Source: Mastigocoleus sp. MO_188.B34 (lineage in GTDB: Bacteria; Cyanobacteriota; Cyanobacteriia; Cyanobacteriales; Nostocaceae). From it: a stretch of DNA of 45,808 bases. The position numbers and the translations under genes were made by a program. Shown piece after piece: positions 25,499-34,903 of the stretch. Where the stretch lies: NCBI RefSeq assembly GCF_030065675.1, contig NZ_JASJDK010000024.1, positions 1 to 45,808 on the forward strand, written 5' to 3'. Each line of letters opens with the position of its first letter. Position 1 is the stretch's first letter. The notes beneath the pieces are model-generated. The model searched no databases and was not told the origin of the DNA. It was given only the letters and a program-made list of their open reading frames with translations.

Positions 25499-26713
25499 AT
25501 GATGCAAGCACGCAAAACCATTATCAGTTTATTTACAACCTTTTTGCAGTTTGATAGTGATAAAGCAATTGGTTGGGTAACTGATGGGAGGTTAAAGCGA
25601 AATATAGTAAATTCCCAAGTATATTCATCAGAAATCGAAAATTCAGAAAATTTTTGGGTAACTTATTGGTATAAGCAATGGCAAGAAAATTCAAAAAGTC
25701 TAGCAAAAGAACACTTATTAGCCTATCTGCAAGAAACGTGTTATTGGGTTGCAAGTAAAACTGTTAAAAATATTTATTCTCCACAATATACGGTATCTGA
25801 CTGCTTTCAAATGACGATCGCTCGTACCGATAAAGTCTTAAAGGGATTTAAGCCTGAAATGGGTTTCAGTCTAAAAAATTATGGGAGTGCGATTTTTAGT
25901 AGCGAACTCAAAGAATTATTGCGTCAAGAGCAGGAAATTGATATCTGTACTAATTGGCGATTGTTACGAAAATTGACTCAAAAGCGGTTGACAGAATCCT
26001 TAGAAAATATTGGAATGAATTCAAAAATTATAGAGCGTTACGTCTTAGCTTGGAAATGTTACCAAATGCTCTATACTCCTACACAACGTACTGGAATCCG
26101 CAAACTGCAAAAACCAAGCCCACAAACCTGGGAAGCAATAGCTGAACTTTATAATAATCAACGCTTGAAGCAATTACCTTCAAGCACACCAGAATGCAGT
26201 GCTGAAATTATTGAAAAGTGGATGATAGCTAGCGCAAAAGCTGTGCGTGCTTATTTTTATCCAAGTCATACTTCATTGAATGTACCCTATGGAAATGGTG
26301 AAGTTTCCAGGGAACTAATTGATGATTTACCGGGAGATGAGGAAAAATCACCAATATCCCAAATTATTATTCAAGAGGAGAAGCTCGCCAGACAAGTTCA
26401 GCAAAATAGAATTAGAGATGTTTTGCTTGCAGCAGTGGAAGACCTTGATGAAGAATCAAGACAAATTATCCAGTTATATTATGGTGCCGAACTTAGCCAG
26501 CAGCAAATTGCCAAAAACCTGGAAATGAAGCAATATAGTATTTCCCGTCGTATTAGTAAAGCAAGGGAAGTTTTACTTTACAAGCTTGCTGCTTATTGCA
26601 AAGAGTCGCTGCATATCTCTTTAAATCCACCGGTACTTGATTATATAAGTACCCTTATGAAGGAATGGTTAAAACTAAAATTTAACCCTCCGACCTCTGA
26701 AATGGAGAATTAG
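25499..26713 (+). CDS. Sigma-70-like factor, atypical
   Basis: A 404-residue protein. The region-2-like part (FKPEMGFSLKNYGSAIFSSE, then LKELLRQE) matches the strand-opening region of sigma factors only loosely. The C-terminal region 4 is clear: LDEESRQIIQLYYGAELSQQ, IAKNLEMKQYSISRRISKAR, a helix-turn-helix for the -35 element. A long insert of about 150 residues separates the two. In cyanobacteria this diverged sigma type is usually encoded with a DUF1822 gene, and here the DUF1822 start follows after 3 bases. DUF1822 may act as its regulator. No membrane segment is seen. Either of two adjacent ATGs could be the start. Confidence 0.8.
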   Translation: MMQARKTIISLFTTFLQFDSDKAIGWVTDGRLKRNIVNSQVYSSEIENSENFWVTYWYKQWQENSKSLAKEHLLAYLQETCYWVASKTVKNIYSPQYTVSDCFQMTIARTDKVLKGFKPEMGFSLKNYGSAIFSSELKELLRQEQEIDICTNWRLLRKLTQKRLTESLENIGMNSKIIERYVLAWKCYQMLYTPTQRTGIRKLQKPSPQTWEAIAELYNNQRLKQLPSSTPECSAEIIEKWMIASAKAVRAYFYPSHTSLNVPYGNGEVSRELIDDLPGDEEKSPISQIIIQEEKLARQVQQNRIRDVLLAAVEDLDEESRQIIQLYYGAELSQQQIAKNLEMKQYSISRRISKAREVLLYKLAAYCKESLHISLNPPVLDYISTLMKEWLKLKFNPPTSEMEN

Positions 26714-26716
26714 CCC

Positions 26717-27880
26717 ATGATTGTCACACCAATGACGGAATTAAACCATTTGTGGTTAGAAATACCCCAAACCGAACAACAACAAGCTTGGGAAGAAAGT
26801 CAATCTTTTTCTACAGCAAGCAATTGTTGGAATGCTTATTTGAATCGCTTAAGTGTTAATGCTTTCCTTACCTGGTTGCGGGAATACGCACCTGATGCAA
26901 GTATTTTTCCTAATTCTGCTGCATTACCAAGTTTTTGGGAAGTTATTAATGGTACCGCAATTAAATTTCAGGGAATGCGTTTAGTATTGATCCCTAGTGA
27001 TGCGAGCGACTTAAGTGAATTACGCGTTCCCCAAGAATGGGTAGATATTCCCGGTTGGGTGGCTGATTATTATATTGCAGTACAAGTTAATCCAGAAGAA
27101 GAGTGGGTAAGGTTTTGGGGCTACACTACTCATGCACAATTAAAAAAACAAGCTCACCAAGATGTGAGCGATCGCAGTTATTGTTTAAATAGAGAAAACT
27201 TAATTGCAGACCTGAGTGTTTTATGGGTAGCACATCAACTTTGTCCTGAAGAAGTTACCCGTGCTGAAGTTAACCCTCTACCCGAATTAGGATCTAAGCA
27301 AATAAAAAATCTACTAGTGCGTTTAGGAAATTCAGAATTACTTTTCCCCCGTTTAGAAGTGCCATTTGTAACTTGGGGCGCATTGTTAGAACATGGAGGT
27401 TGGAGACAACGTTTATACGAACTTCGTCAAGGGATCAGAAAACAGTGGTCAGTTCCCCAGTGGATGCAGTTAGGTGTATCAAATATAGCTACATCCGCAG
27501 GGTGGAGGAGTATACAGATAAGACCTGCTTACCTTGGATCTCGGAGTGCTCAAACAGCATCAGGGCTAGAAATGATAGTAAGGGAATTAATAATTGATAA
27601 CCAAACATATCAACTACGGATAAAACCCAAAGATAAAATTGAAGATAGGATATGGCGTTTTGAATTGCGAAACACCAATCCCAACGCAATGATTCCGAGT
27701 GGATTTAAATTAAAACTATTTACCGAAGACTTACAACCATTTCCTGGGAACCAAGCAAAAGCAAAAACTCATGTGGAGCGACTTTACATAGATGTTGCTC
27801 TCTCTGAACCAGAAGAAGGATTGGTTTGGGAAGTAGAACCACTACCAGAAAATTTTGAAAGGGAAATTTTGATGTTTTAA
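26717..27880 (+). CDS. DUF1822-family protein
   Basis: A 387-residue soluble, Trp-rich cyanobacterial protein with the family features (PQEWVDIPGWVADYYIAVQV; WVRFWGYTTHAQLK) and an immunoglobulin-like C-terminus (IRPKDKIEDR-like; RIWRFELRNTNPNAMIPSGF, FKLKLFTEDLQPFPGN). The function is unknown. The start follows the sigma gene by 3 bases, so the two are co-translated. Partnership with the sigma factor, for example as an anti-sigma or a co-regulator, is inferred from the context only. Confidence 0.85.
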   Translation: MIVTPMTELNHLWLEIPQTEQQQAWEESQSFSTASNCWNAYLNRLSVNAFLTWLREYAPDASIFPNSAALPSFWEVINGTAIKFQGMRLVLIPSDASDLSELRVPQEWVDIPGWVADYYIAVQVNPEEEWVRFWGYTTHAQLKKQAHQDVSDRSYCLNRENLIADLSVLWVAHQLCPEEVTRAEVNPLPELGSKQIKNLLVRLGNSELLFPRLEVPFVTWGALLEHGGWRQRLYELRQGIRKQWSVPQWMQLGVSNIATSAGWRSIQIRPAYLGSRSAQTASGLEMIVRELIIDNQTYQLRIKPKDKIEDRIWRFELRNTNPNAMIPSGFKLKLFTEDLQPFPGNQAKAKTHVERLYIDVALSEPEEGLVWEVEPLPENFEREILMF

Positions 27881-28378
27881 AATTTTGATGTTTTAAATAA
27901 ATAATTTTGAATAAATCAAATGATATGCTGTTGAATTTTGCGATCGCTAAGCTCTAGTTATGCCCACAACTAAGCCCATAATAAGTTAAGACCATTCTAC
28001 ATCTATCTAATTACACCTATCTAATTACATCTATCTAAATGTCGGGAACAATCATAAATGAGAAGATAATCTTTCCCTTTAGATGTTAGACAATTTAATA
28101 TTACTTACTTAAGATTCATCAAAAGTCATAAATTAAAGACAGATTTTCTTCATAGTGCAATGAAGATTGTTGCGCGCACAAGTTTTTCTACCAAATTTTA
28201 TCAACTCTTTACGCTTTTAGTTATCCCTTGATTAGGGTTATCATGTACTAATTAAGTATAACTGGAAATCTTATTACCCATTTCATCCGTTTGCGTGTTG
28301 TGTTGTTGAAACCCTAAAGCTAATAAAAATAACTAATCTGCAAATAATTACCTATAAATCAAAACTGAATAAATTACC
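27881..28378. other. Intergenic region before kinase, with 14-bp tandem repeat
   Basis: No gene seen. Three 14-base units of the type ACATCTATCTAATT lie at 27999-28040. The remainder is AT-rich and is probably the leader and promoter of the kinase gene. Confidence 0.55.
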
Positions 28379-29869
28379 ATGCTTACAGAAATTTATCCCG
28401 GAACCCTGGTCGATGACCGCTATCTCATTCAAAAATTTCTGGGACAGGGAGGTTTCGGTAGAACTTATTTAGCATCAGATACTAGACGTTTTGACGAACC
28501 CTGCGTTCTCAAAGAATTTATCTCTACAAATTCCAACCCAGAAATCCTTCGCAGATGCCAAAATTTTTTTCAAAGAGAAGCAAGAGTATTATACCAAATT
28601 GAACACCCACAAATCCCAAAATTTAAAGCCTGTTTTACTGAAAAAGAACGTTTATTTATTGTTCAAGAATTTATTGACGGCAAAACTTTTTCTAAAATTT
28701 TAAGCGAACGCTTGGCAAGAAAAAAACAGTTATTTAGCGAGCCTGAAGTTCGTAGTTTGCTATTAGAATTATTACCAGTTATAGATTATATTCACGGACA
28801 GCATATTATCCATCGTGATATATCACTTGATAATATCATGTTTAGTAAGCAAAAAAACAAACCTGTTTTGATTGATTTTGGAGTAGTTAAAGAAAAATTT
28901 ACTCAGTTTTTTGCTGTTGAATCTAGTCAGCAACAAATGTGTGGTTCAGTTGTAGGAAAAATTGGTTATTCTCCACCAGAACAATTACGTATGGGCTATT
29001 ACTACCCCTGCAGTGACCTCTACGCGCTGGGTGTTTGTGCTATTGTTTTATTAACAGGTCAAGCGCCATTTATGCTCATAGATGCTTCCTTAGAATGGAG
29101 TTGGGAATCATATGTTAGGCTCAGCGATGATTTGAGTCAAATTTTAAGGAAAATGCTTGCAGAAAAACCAACTCAACGCTATCAATCAGCGAAAGAAATA
29201 TTATTAGAACTACAGCATTACAATACTGGCATAAATATTTTACCTACTACAGTACAAACTAATAATTTAGAATTCAATCGCCAATCTCATGTAGTATCGG
29301 AAGAATATTTAGAAAAAAATATTAGTTCGCCAGAAAATCCACAAGAAATTAGAACAGAAAATCAATTAAATTCTCAATTAGAAATTAAAGAAACCATAGC
29401 TGACAGTCAAATTTTTATTAATTATTGTCAACAAGAACTGACTTCTTTTGTTGGTCCATTCGCTAAAGTTTTAATGCAACGTATTTTAGAAAGTAATCCT
29501 GCAATTGCACCAGAAAAACTGATAGAAATACTTACTAAAGCAATTTCTCAGCCAGAAAAAGCAAAAGTATTGAGAAATCGGCTACAAAACTATTTACACC
29601 ATTATTCAGATCCTTCTCAATTAGAGGATGATAACAATGATAATGATAAATTTTTGAATCCAACAACTAATTTTAGTCCGAAATTCATCGAGAACTGTCG
29701 AAGAGAGCTTACAACTTTTGTCGGTCCATTTGCTAGTATTATTATTGACGATACATTAAATAATAACCCCGACCTAACACCAGAAGAATTGGTCGAAAAT
29801 CTAATATCACAAATACCTGATTCAGAGAGAGCAGAAAATTTCAAGCGCCGGATTAGAACGTTTTATTAG
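28379..29869 (+). CDS. Ser/Thr kinase with paired C-terminal GPFA modules
   Basis: A 496-residue Hanks-type kinase: glycine loop LGQGGFGRTY (21-30), ATP lysine about 45 (CVLKEF), catalytic loop HRDISLDN (145-152) with Ser in place of the usual Lys (HRDIS is common in bacterial kinases), IDFG (165-168), and GYSPPEQ in the activation segment. No membrane helix. After a variable linker it ends in two modules: 346-406 (FINYCQQELTSFVGPFAKVL) and 436-496 (FIENCRRELTTFVGPFASII). These match the caspase modules nearby in the pattern F-C-EL-FVGPFA, followed by an acidic L-E-L-IP helix. The kinase and protease therefore probably bind each other or a shared partner. Confidence 0.88.
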   Translation: MLTEIYPGTLVDDRYLIQKFLGQGGFGRTYLASDTRRFDEPCVLKEFISTNSNPEILRRCQNFFQREARVLYQIEHPQIPKFKACFTEKERLFIVQEFIDGKTFSKILSERLARKKQLFSEPEVRSLLLELLPVIDYIHGQHIIHRDISLDNIMFSKQKNKPVLIDFGVVKEKFTQFFAVESSQQQMCGSVVGKIGYSPPEQLRMGYYYPCSDLYALGVCAIVLLTGQAPFMLIDASLEWSWESYVRLSDDLSQILRKMLAEKPTQRYQSAKEILLELQHYNTGINILPTTVQTNNLEFNRQSHVVSEEYLEKNISSPENPQEIRTENQLNSQLEIKETIADSQIFINYCQQELTSFVGPFAKVLMQRILESNPAIAPEKLIEILTKAISQPEKAKVLRNRLQNYLHHYSDPSQLEDDNNDNDKFLNPTTNFSPKFIENCRRELTTFVGPFASIIIDDTLNNNPDLTPEELVENLISQIPDSERAENFKRRIRTFY

Positions 29870-30204
29870 TTTTGATAGTCGCTTTTAATCCTTTTGCAAC
29901 CAAAAATTTAACTTACTGCTGATGAAAACCCATAAAATCATAACAATGTTTGCTTTATATTTGCTGCTCTTTTGCGCTAACCTGTGGGTGTTTGGAATCA
30001 TCTGTTGGATTTAGTAGCTGAAATGCTCACTCTATCTAGCTTTGAGCAATTTTTACCATGATTGAGGTTGGCGCAATCTTTGAAAACTTATCTATGTAAG
30101 GGGTTGAGCGATTTTATCGAGTTGTACTCTTGACATTCCTGTGGCTGAAACAGTATTTTGGATGAGTTTGGCGCAAGCGTACCTTGAAAAGTAAATATGG
30201 TAAG
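29870..30204. other. Intergenic region, possible degenerate CRISPR repeat
   Basis: No gene. A weakly repeat-like stretch at 30121-30151 (GTTGTACTC...GGCTGAAAC) shares its ends with the orphan repeat at 30205-30241. The 53-base gap between them is long for a spacer, so this is doubtful. Confidence 0.3.
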
Positions 30205-30241
30205 GTTGAAACTCACTAAAATCCCTATTAGGGATTGAAAC
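30205..30241. CRISPR. Solitary CRISPR-type repeat (37 nt), no array
   Basis: A 37-base sequence begins GTTGAAACTCAC and ends AATCCCTATTAGGGATTG followed by AAAC, with the internal palindrome AATCCCTATTAGGGATT. This is the look of the GTTGAAA...ATTGAAAC direct repeats used by type III/I CRISPR arrays in Nostocales. Only one good copy is present and no cas gene lies nearby, so it is an isolated remnant or a misplaced repeat. Confidence 0.55.
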
Positions 30242-30314
30242 CCCAATATTCCTTGACTAAAAGGTGGTAGTTTATTGTTAATACTTACCAAATAATAATT
30301 ACTAAATATTAAAA

Positions 30315-31286
30315 TTAATCCTTACCTCTATTGGTATTAAAACGGTATTTTTCTAAAGCTCTAATAGCCATTACTAAACTTATCTTCATCCTGGTAAAAG
30401 CTTCTACTAGATTACCTATTTCATCTTTATTAATTTTACCACCGAATTTTTTGTCAAATTCAGCTTCCATATTACCAGTACTAACAGCTTCAGCAACATT
30501 AACAACATGCTTTATTGGTCGAACAACATATCGTTTTACCCAATAATTAGTCATGCAAATAGCAAAGGCGAAAATTACAGTTACAATACTCATAACAATG
30601 GCAAACGATGTATTTGCTTTTTGCAAAACTTCACTAGTTGGAATAGAAAGAATTTGAGTACCTAATGGTTTATTTAATTGCCAGCCAAATCCATTTTTAT
30701 CGCCATACATTTCAATCATGGCTTTGGGTGCAACATCTGGCGTACTATGACATTCCAAACAACTAGATTCAGTGATTGCTAAGGGGCGAGCTATGTAAAA
30801 ATATTTCTCATTACCAAAATTTCTAAACCCTGATATCTCAGCATTTAAATCGGCAGTTTTACGAAATTTTTCAATAATTTTAGTTTCAAACTCATCAGCT
30901 TTATCTTTTAGATTAGTCGGATTTAGCATCGCTTCTTTATACAGAAAATCCTTATATTCATCTTGACGTAATTTTTCAAAGACTTTCCGAGATGCATAAG
31001 AAGGAACTATCTGAGGTAAAAATTCCTCTTTTTCTAACCTTTCTTGTAGTTCAGGTGTTGTTTCAACACTCGTGTAAGAGCGAACAGAATTTAAAGTATT
31101 AAAAAGTAATTTAGTATTAGAAGTAATTTCTTCTTGAGCCTTGTAATTGAGGATTTTAGTGAAAGCTATACCACTAAATATGATTCCTCCTAAAAATATA
31201 ACTATGAGTAAAATAGTTAATTTTCTAGCTAAACTTAAACTTCGAAATATTTTCTCAATTTTTCTAAACATTTTACTTATTTGCAA
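30315..31286 (-). CDS. Tll0287-like (DUF3365) heme sensor with HAMP, paralogue
   Basis: A 323-residue protein with the same plan as the protein at 21451: helix about 21-43, extracytoplasmic DUF3365 domain with heme motif CLECH (176-180), second helix about 228-250, and HAMP (RPIKHVVNVAEAVSTGNMEA; KDEIGNLVEAFTRM). Blocks are shared almost unchanged (FLYKEAMLNPTNLKDKADEF; FYIARP; KNGFGWQLN). It has about 20 more residues at the N-terminus and an insert (KKFGGKIN) in the HAMP linker. It too lacks an output domain. It is transcribed toward the kinase gene. Confidence 0.85.
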   Translation of the reverse strand: MQISKMFRKIEKIFRSLSLARKLTILLIVIFLGGIIFSGIAFTKILNYKAQEEITSNTKLLFNTLNSVRSYTSVETTPELQERLEKEEFLPQIVPSYASRKVFEKLRQDEYKDFLYKEAMLNPTNLKDKADEFETKIIEKFRKTADLNAEISGFRNFGNEKYFYIARPLAITESSCLECHSTPDVAPKAMIEMYGDKNGFGWQLNKPLGTQILSIPTSEVLQKANTSFAIVMSIVTVIFAFAICMTNYWVKRYVVRPIKHVVNVAEAVSTGNMEAEFDKKFGGKINKDEIGNLVEAFTRMKISLVMAIRALEKYRFNTNRGKD

Positions 31287-31423
31287 TTCGTAATAAATAA
31301 TTGGTAATATCTTTACACGTTATGAGCAATTTGATTAATTCTTAACTTCTTGAATTTTTACTTCTTGATATTCAAATTATTGAATTCAAGTTTACAAGTT
31401 TATGAACTTCAGATTTATTAAGC

Positions 31424-32650
31424 TCAGACTCTTGAAATACTTTGGGGTTTAGAATTCACTAAAAAGCTAAATAATATCAAGGAAAATATAATCATTGCAC
31501 TACCAATATAACAAACTCCTTGTATTCCCGAAACTCCAAATATTATCCCAGCTAAAATCGGACCTGTAGCCCTTCCAATCGATTGAAATGTAACATTAAG
31601 TGACATAAAACCAGCCCTATATTCTTTTGGAGCTAACTTAGCTAAAGATGCTTGAAGTGATGGGAAAGCAAGTGCTTCAACTATCCCAATTAAAATACAA
31701 GGAATCACTAGCATTTTGATTGAGGTAACTGTAGGAATGATGCACAAAGCTACAGAAAAAATTACCAAGGAGATTTGGATTAATCTAGTTTCAGAAACTC
31801 TACGAACAAATAATCCCAGAAAGAAAGCAAAAACTGTCAGAGATATGGAATTAGTAGTAAATATTATTCCAATTTCTATACTTGAAGCACCTAATATATC
31901 TCCAGCCATTATTGGAGTAAAAGTGTAAAATGCTCCAAATTCAATCATGAATAGCGCAATAATTACTAAAAATAGTCCCAAAACTTGACGATTTTTAATA
32001 CTCTTACCGATATTGATGATATACCTTTTGAGTTCAAATTCCTGATCGCTATTTTGCTTTTTTGGTAATTTAAGTGCTAGCAACACCAATAGTGCAACGG
32101 GAACTGCTAATAATGATAGTCCAAAAGTGTATCGCCAATTAACTGCAGCTAACGCACCTCCTAAAAAAGGATAGAATGTAGAACCGACACCAATTGCAGT
32201 AGCATTGACAGCCATAGCTGCAGTTAGTTTTTTCCCGGTATATAAACCACCTATAATTGAGAGAACTAGAGACTCCAAGCTTGCAGCACCAAGACCCTGT
32301 AAAATTCGACATTCTATAAGACTACGAAAGTTTGGTGCAAAAGCACATAAAACGCCTCCAAGGGCAAATACTAGTAATGAAGGAATTAGAATTCGTTTAA
32401 AACCAAAACGATCTGCCAAAATTCCAAAAATTGGAGTTCCAAGTGCTACTGGGATTAAAAAAGCTGCCATTATTAACCCCATGCGATCTCGCGACACGTT
32501 GAATGCTTCAGCAATACTCGGTAGCATTGGACTAACACTAAACAAAGGTAAAATCGCTATCATGGTGATACTGACAACAATAAAAATATTTTTATCTTGG
32601 TAGATATTACCTTTTGCTTTAGAATGAAAATGTGTTGATGATGTACTCAT
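31424..32650 (-). CDS. MFS transporter
   Basis: A 408-residue major facilitator permease with about 12 membrane helices. The loop 2-3 signature is GILADRFGFKRILIPS and the protein has typical Gly-rich helices. It ends near the stop without an extra domain. It is about 40-50% similar by eye to the MFS part of the protein at 33026 (for example, FSVSPMLPSIAEAFNVS versus the corresponding segment), so the two arose by duplication. Same strand, 375 bases apart. The family includes drug and small-molecule exporters; the substrate is unknown. Confidence 0.85.
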   Translation of the reverse strand: MSTSSTHFHSKAKGNIYQDKNIFIVVSITMIAILPLFSVSPMLPSIAEAFNVSRDRMGLIMAAFLIPVALGTPIFGILADRFGFKRILIPSLLVFALGGVLCAFAPNFRSLIECRILQGLGAASLESLVLSIIGGLYTGKKLTAAMAVNATAIGVGSTFYPFLGGALAAVNWRYTFGLSLLAVPVALLVLLALKLPKKQNSDQEFELKRYIINIGKSIKNRQVLGLFLVIIALFMIEFGAFYTFTPIMAGDILGASSIEIGIIFTTNSISLTVFAFFLGLFVRRVSETRLIQISLVIFSVALCIIPTVTSIKMLVIPCILIGIVEALAFPSLQASLAKLAPKEYRAGFMSLNVTFQSIGRATGPILAGIIFGVSGIQGVCYIGSAMIIFSLILFSFLVNSKPQSISRV

Positions 32651-33025
32651 TATTTTTGTTTAGTAAATATTAATTTTATGTGACTCAAATTTATAAAAAT
32701 TATATGGTCTAAAACTCTAAAACTGAAATTTAATGCCACAATTTATATCGATTAATATTGGATTAGATAGCTAATTTTTTGTAGGGGACAGATAAACTAA
32801 TTTATGCATTTTTTTACATAGTACAAAAACCATAATATCTATCATTTTTATAGAAAAATAGCATCATAGATTGATTACATAATTAACTCAGTAAATAAAG
32901 TTTGACATTGCATACCACAATGAAAAATATTCTCTGTGCTATTGTTTCACGAAGAGTTAGATAGGATAAAGTTAAACTTAAATTTAATTATTAGTAAATA
33001 AATAAAAAACTATAATTTATTATTT
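32651..33025. other. Gap between the two MFS genes, no gene
   Basis: 375 AT-rich bases without an open frame of note or a recognised regulatory site. Confidence 0.5.
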
Positions 33026-34657
33026 TTAGGATATTTGGAAGACAAAAGATACTATATCCCTTTTCCCAAAACCAATACGAACCTGTGGAGCTATCTTGTA
33101 CCAAATTCCAGGAAGCATTGGATATTTATTAATATAAGTACCGTTAGCACTACCCATATCTTGAATAAAGTAGTTTTTCCCATCAAAATGAATTTGGGCA
33201 TGTTTGCGTGAAACAAATTCAGCATGGGGAAATTCAGATAAATTGATATCTGGAACTTCACTTTTACTTAACTTACCAATTGTTATGATTGGGAAATTTT
33301 CTGGTAATTCAATTATCTTATTAGTCTCTAGGTGAAATAGTTGTGGAACTGGTGTTTGTAAAACTGTCGGAGATGCAAAAGATGGAGGATTTACAAGTTG
33401 CTCTGTAACTTCAACACCAACTTCTCGTTTTGATATTGAAGTACCTTGACTAACTGGAGTCAATAAAATGCTAAATACTAGGAAGGAAATGATTGCAAAA
33501 GTAGCAGCACTAAAAAAAACTCCATGTATTCCCCATAGACCAAGAGCAAAACTTCCCAGCATAGGACCTAATGCTTGTCCCATAGATTGAATGCTGGCGT
33601 TAACAGCCATAAATCCACCTCGGGAATCTTGTCGGGAAAGTCCTGTTAACAGCGCCAGACTTGATGGTAATGCAAAAGCTAAGGATATACCAAACAGAAC
33701 ATTGGGAATTAAAAGCAGCCACAAGCTAGGAAGTAATGGAGTAATAAATAATGCTAAAGCACTAATAAGAAAAGAAATTTTAATTAAATTAATTTCTGAA
33801 GTTAATTGCGATAATTTTCCCAACTGCGAAGCAGTCAAAGCTAAAACAAATGAAGATGTGCAAAGAATAATACCATTAGTAAACTCAGAGGAACCAAAAG
33901 AATTTCCCGCTAAAGTAGGAATAAAAGTAATAATGGCTCCAAATTGAATCATAAATGTAGAACCAATTGCAAACAAAAGTCCGATAACAGAACGATTATT
34001 AACGCTTTTCCAAGTATTTTTTAAATAGGATCTGAGGTTTTGTTTGGGAATGTCACTTGGTCTTTTAGGTAATTTCAGAACCATAAGCACCAACATGACA
34101 AGAGGAAAAGCAAAAACTGCAAGTAAAAATGGATATCGCCAATCTATTTCTCCCAAAGCTCCACCGATTAAAGGATAAATAGCTGAAGAAATACCAATTA
34201 CGCTAGCGTTGATTGCCATTACTGTAGCAATAGCTCTGCCAGTATATATATTCCCAATCATGGTGAGCGCTAAAGAGTCCAGGGGTGCAGCACCTAAACC
34301 TTGTAAAAATCTCCACCCTAAAAGTGTATTGAAATTTGAGGAAAAAGAGGCACAACCTCCAGCAATTGCAAACAGTATCAGTGAAGGTACCAAAACCTTT
34401 TTAATACCAATACGATCGGCTAATATTCCTAATATAGGGGTTGCAATTCCAACTGGAATCATAAAAACTGTCATTACCAACGCAGCACTTGAAAGATTGA
34501 ATTCTTCGGCTAAAGCTGGTTGTATAGGTGCAATCGTTAATCCACCCATAATTGCTGTCAAAGTCACGCCAACAATTATGTAAAGATTCTTATCTTTGGC
34601 GATATTCTGTGATTTGTTATGCTGTGATTGTATAGATAAGTTATTCATGCATTTCAA
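33026..34657 (-). CDS. MFS transporter fused to a C-terminal FHA domain
   Basis: A 543-residue protein. Residues 1 to about 405 are a 12-helix MFS permease (GILADRIGIKKVLVPS motif). After a linker, residues about 438-543 are an FHA domain: IITIGKLSKS (GK where most have GR), EFVSRKHAQIHF (Ser, Arg and His of the phosphothreonine pocket), DMGSANGTYIN (the N-G-T turn) and a final beta strand. FHA domains bind phosphothreonine peptides, so activity or location of the transporter may depend on a Ser/Thr kinase. The candidate in this window is the kinase at 28379, or the one at 5989. I know of few MFS-FHA fusions. The substrate is unknown. Confidence 0.85.
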   Translation of the reverse strand: MKCMNNLSIQSQHNKSQNIAKDKNLYIIVGVTLTAIMGGLTIAPIQPALAEEFNLSSAALVMTVFMIPVGIATPILGILADRIGIKKVLVPSLILFAIAGGCASFSSNFNTLLGWRFLQGLGAAPLDSLALTMIGNIYTGRAIATVMAINASVIGISSAIYPLIGGALGEIDWRYPFLLAVFAFPLVMLVLMVLKLPKRPSDIPKQNLRSYLKNTWKSVNNRSVIGLLFAIGSTFMIQFGAIITFIPTLAGNSFGSSEFTNGIILCTSSFVLALTASQLGKLSQLTSEINLIKISFLISALALFITPLLPSLWLLLIPNVLFGISLAFALPSSLALLTGLSRQDSRGGFMAVNASIQSMGQALGPMLGSFALGLWGIHGVFFSAATFAIISFLVFSILLTPVSQGTSISKREVGVEVTEQLVNPPSFASPTVLQTPVPQLFHLETNKIIELPENFPIITIGKLSKSEVPDINLSEFPHAEFVSRKHAQIHFDGKNYFIQDMGSANGTYINKYPMLPGIWYKIAPQVRIGFGKRDIVSFVFQIS

Positions 34658-34903
34658 ATATTATCAATAGGGATGACTTGGATGTACTCATATATCAATA
34701 GAAGTAATTCTATGGAATTTATGCAGTTCAAAAGTCAATGACCTATAGCTAAAAGCCCCTGAGCTTCCAGATAAGCCCACAAGTTGACAGACTGTGACGG
34801 CTTTAAAACTGTGTTTGGGGAAAGAGCAAAAGTTTTACTAGAGAATCGTAGCTAGAAAATCATAGCTAGTTCCTTGCTCCAATACAAACACAGGATTTTG
34901 AAA

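Noticed and set aside
30121-30241. Two-repeat CRISPR array
   Set aside because: The upstream copy is too degenerate and the gap of 53 bases is longer than usual spacers. Only the single repeat is kept.
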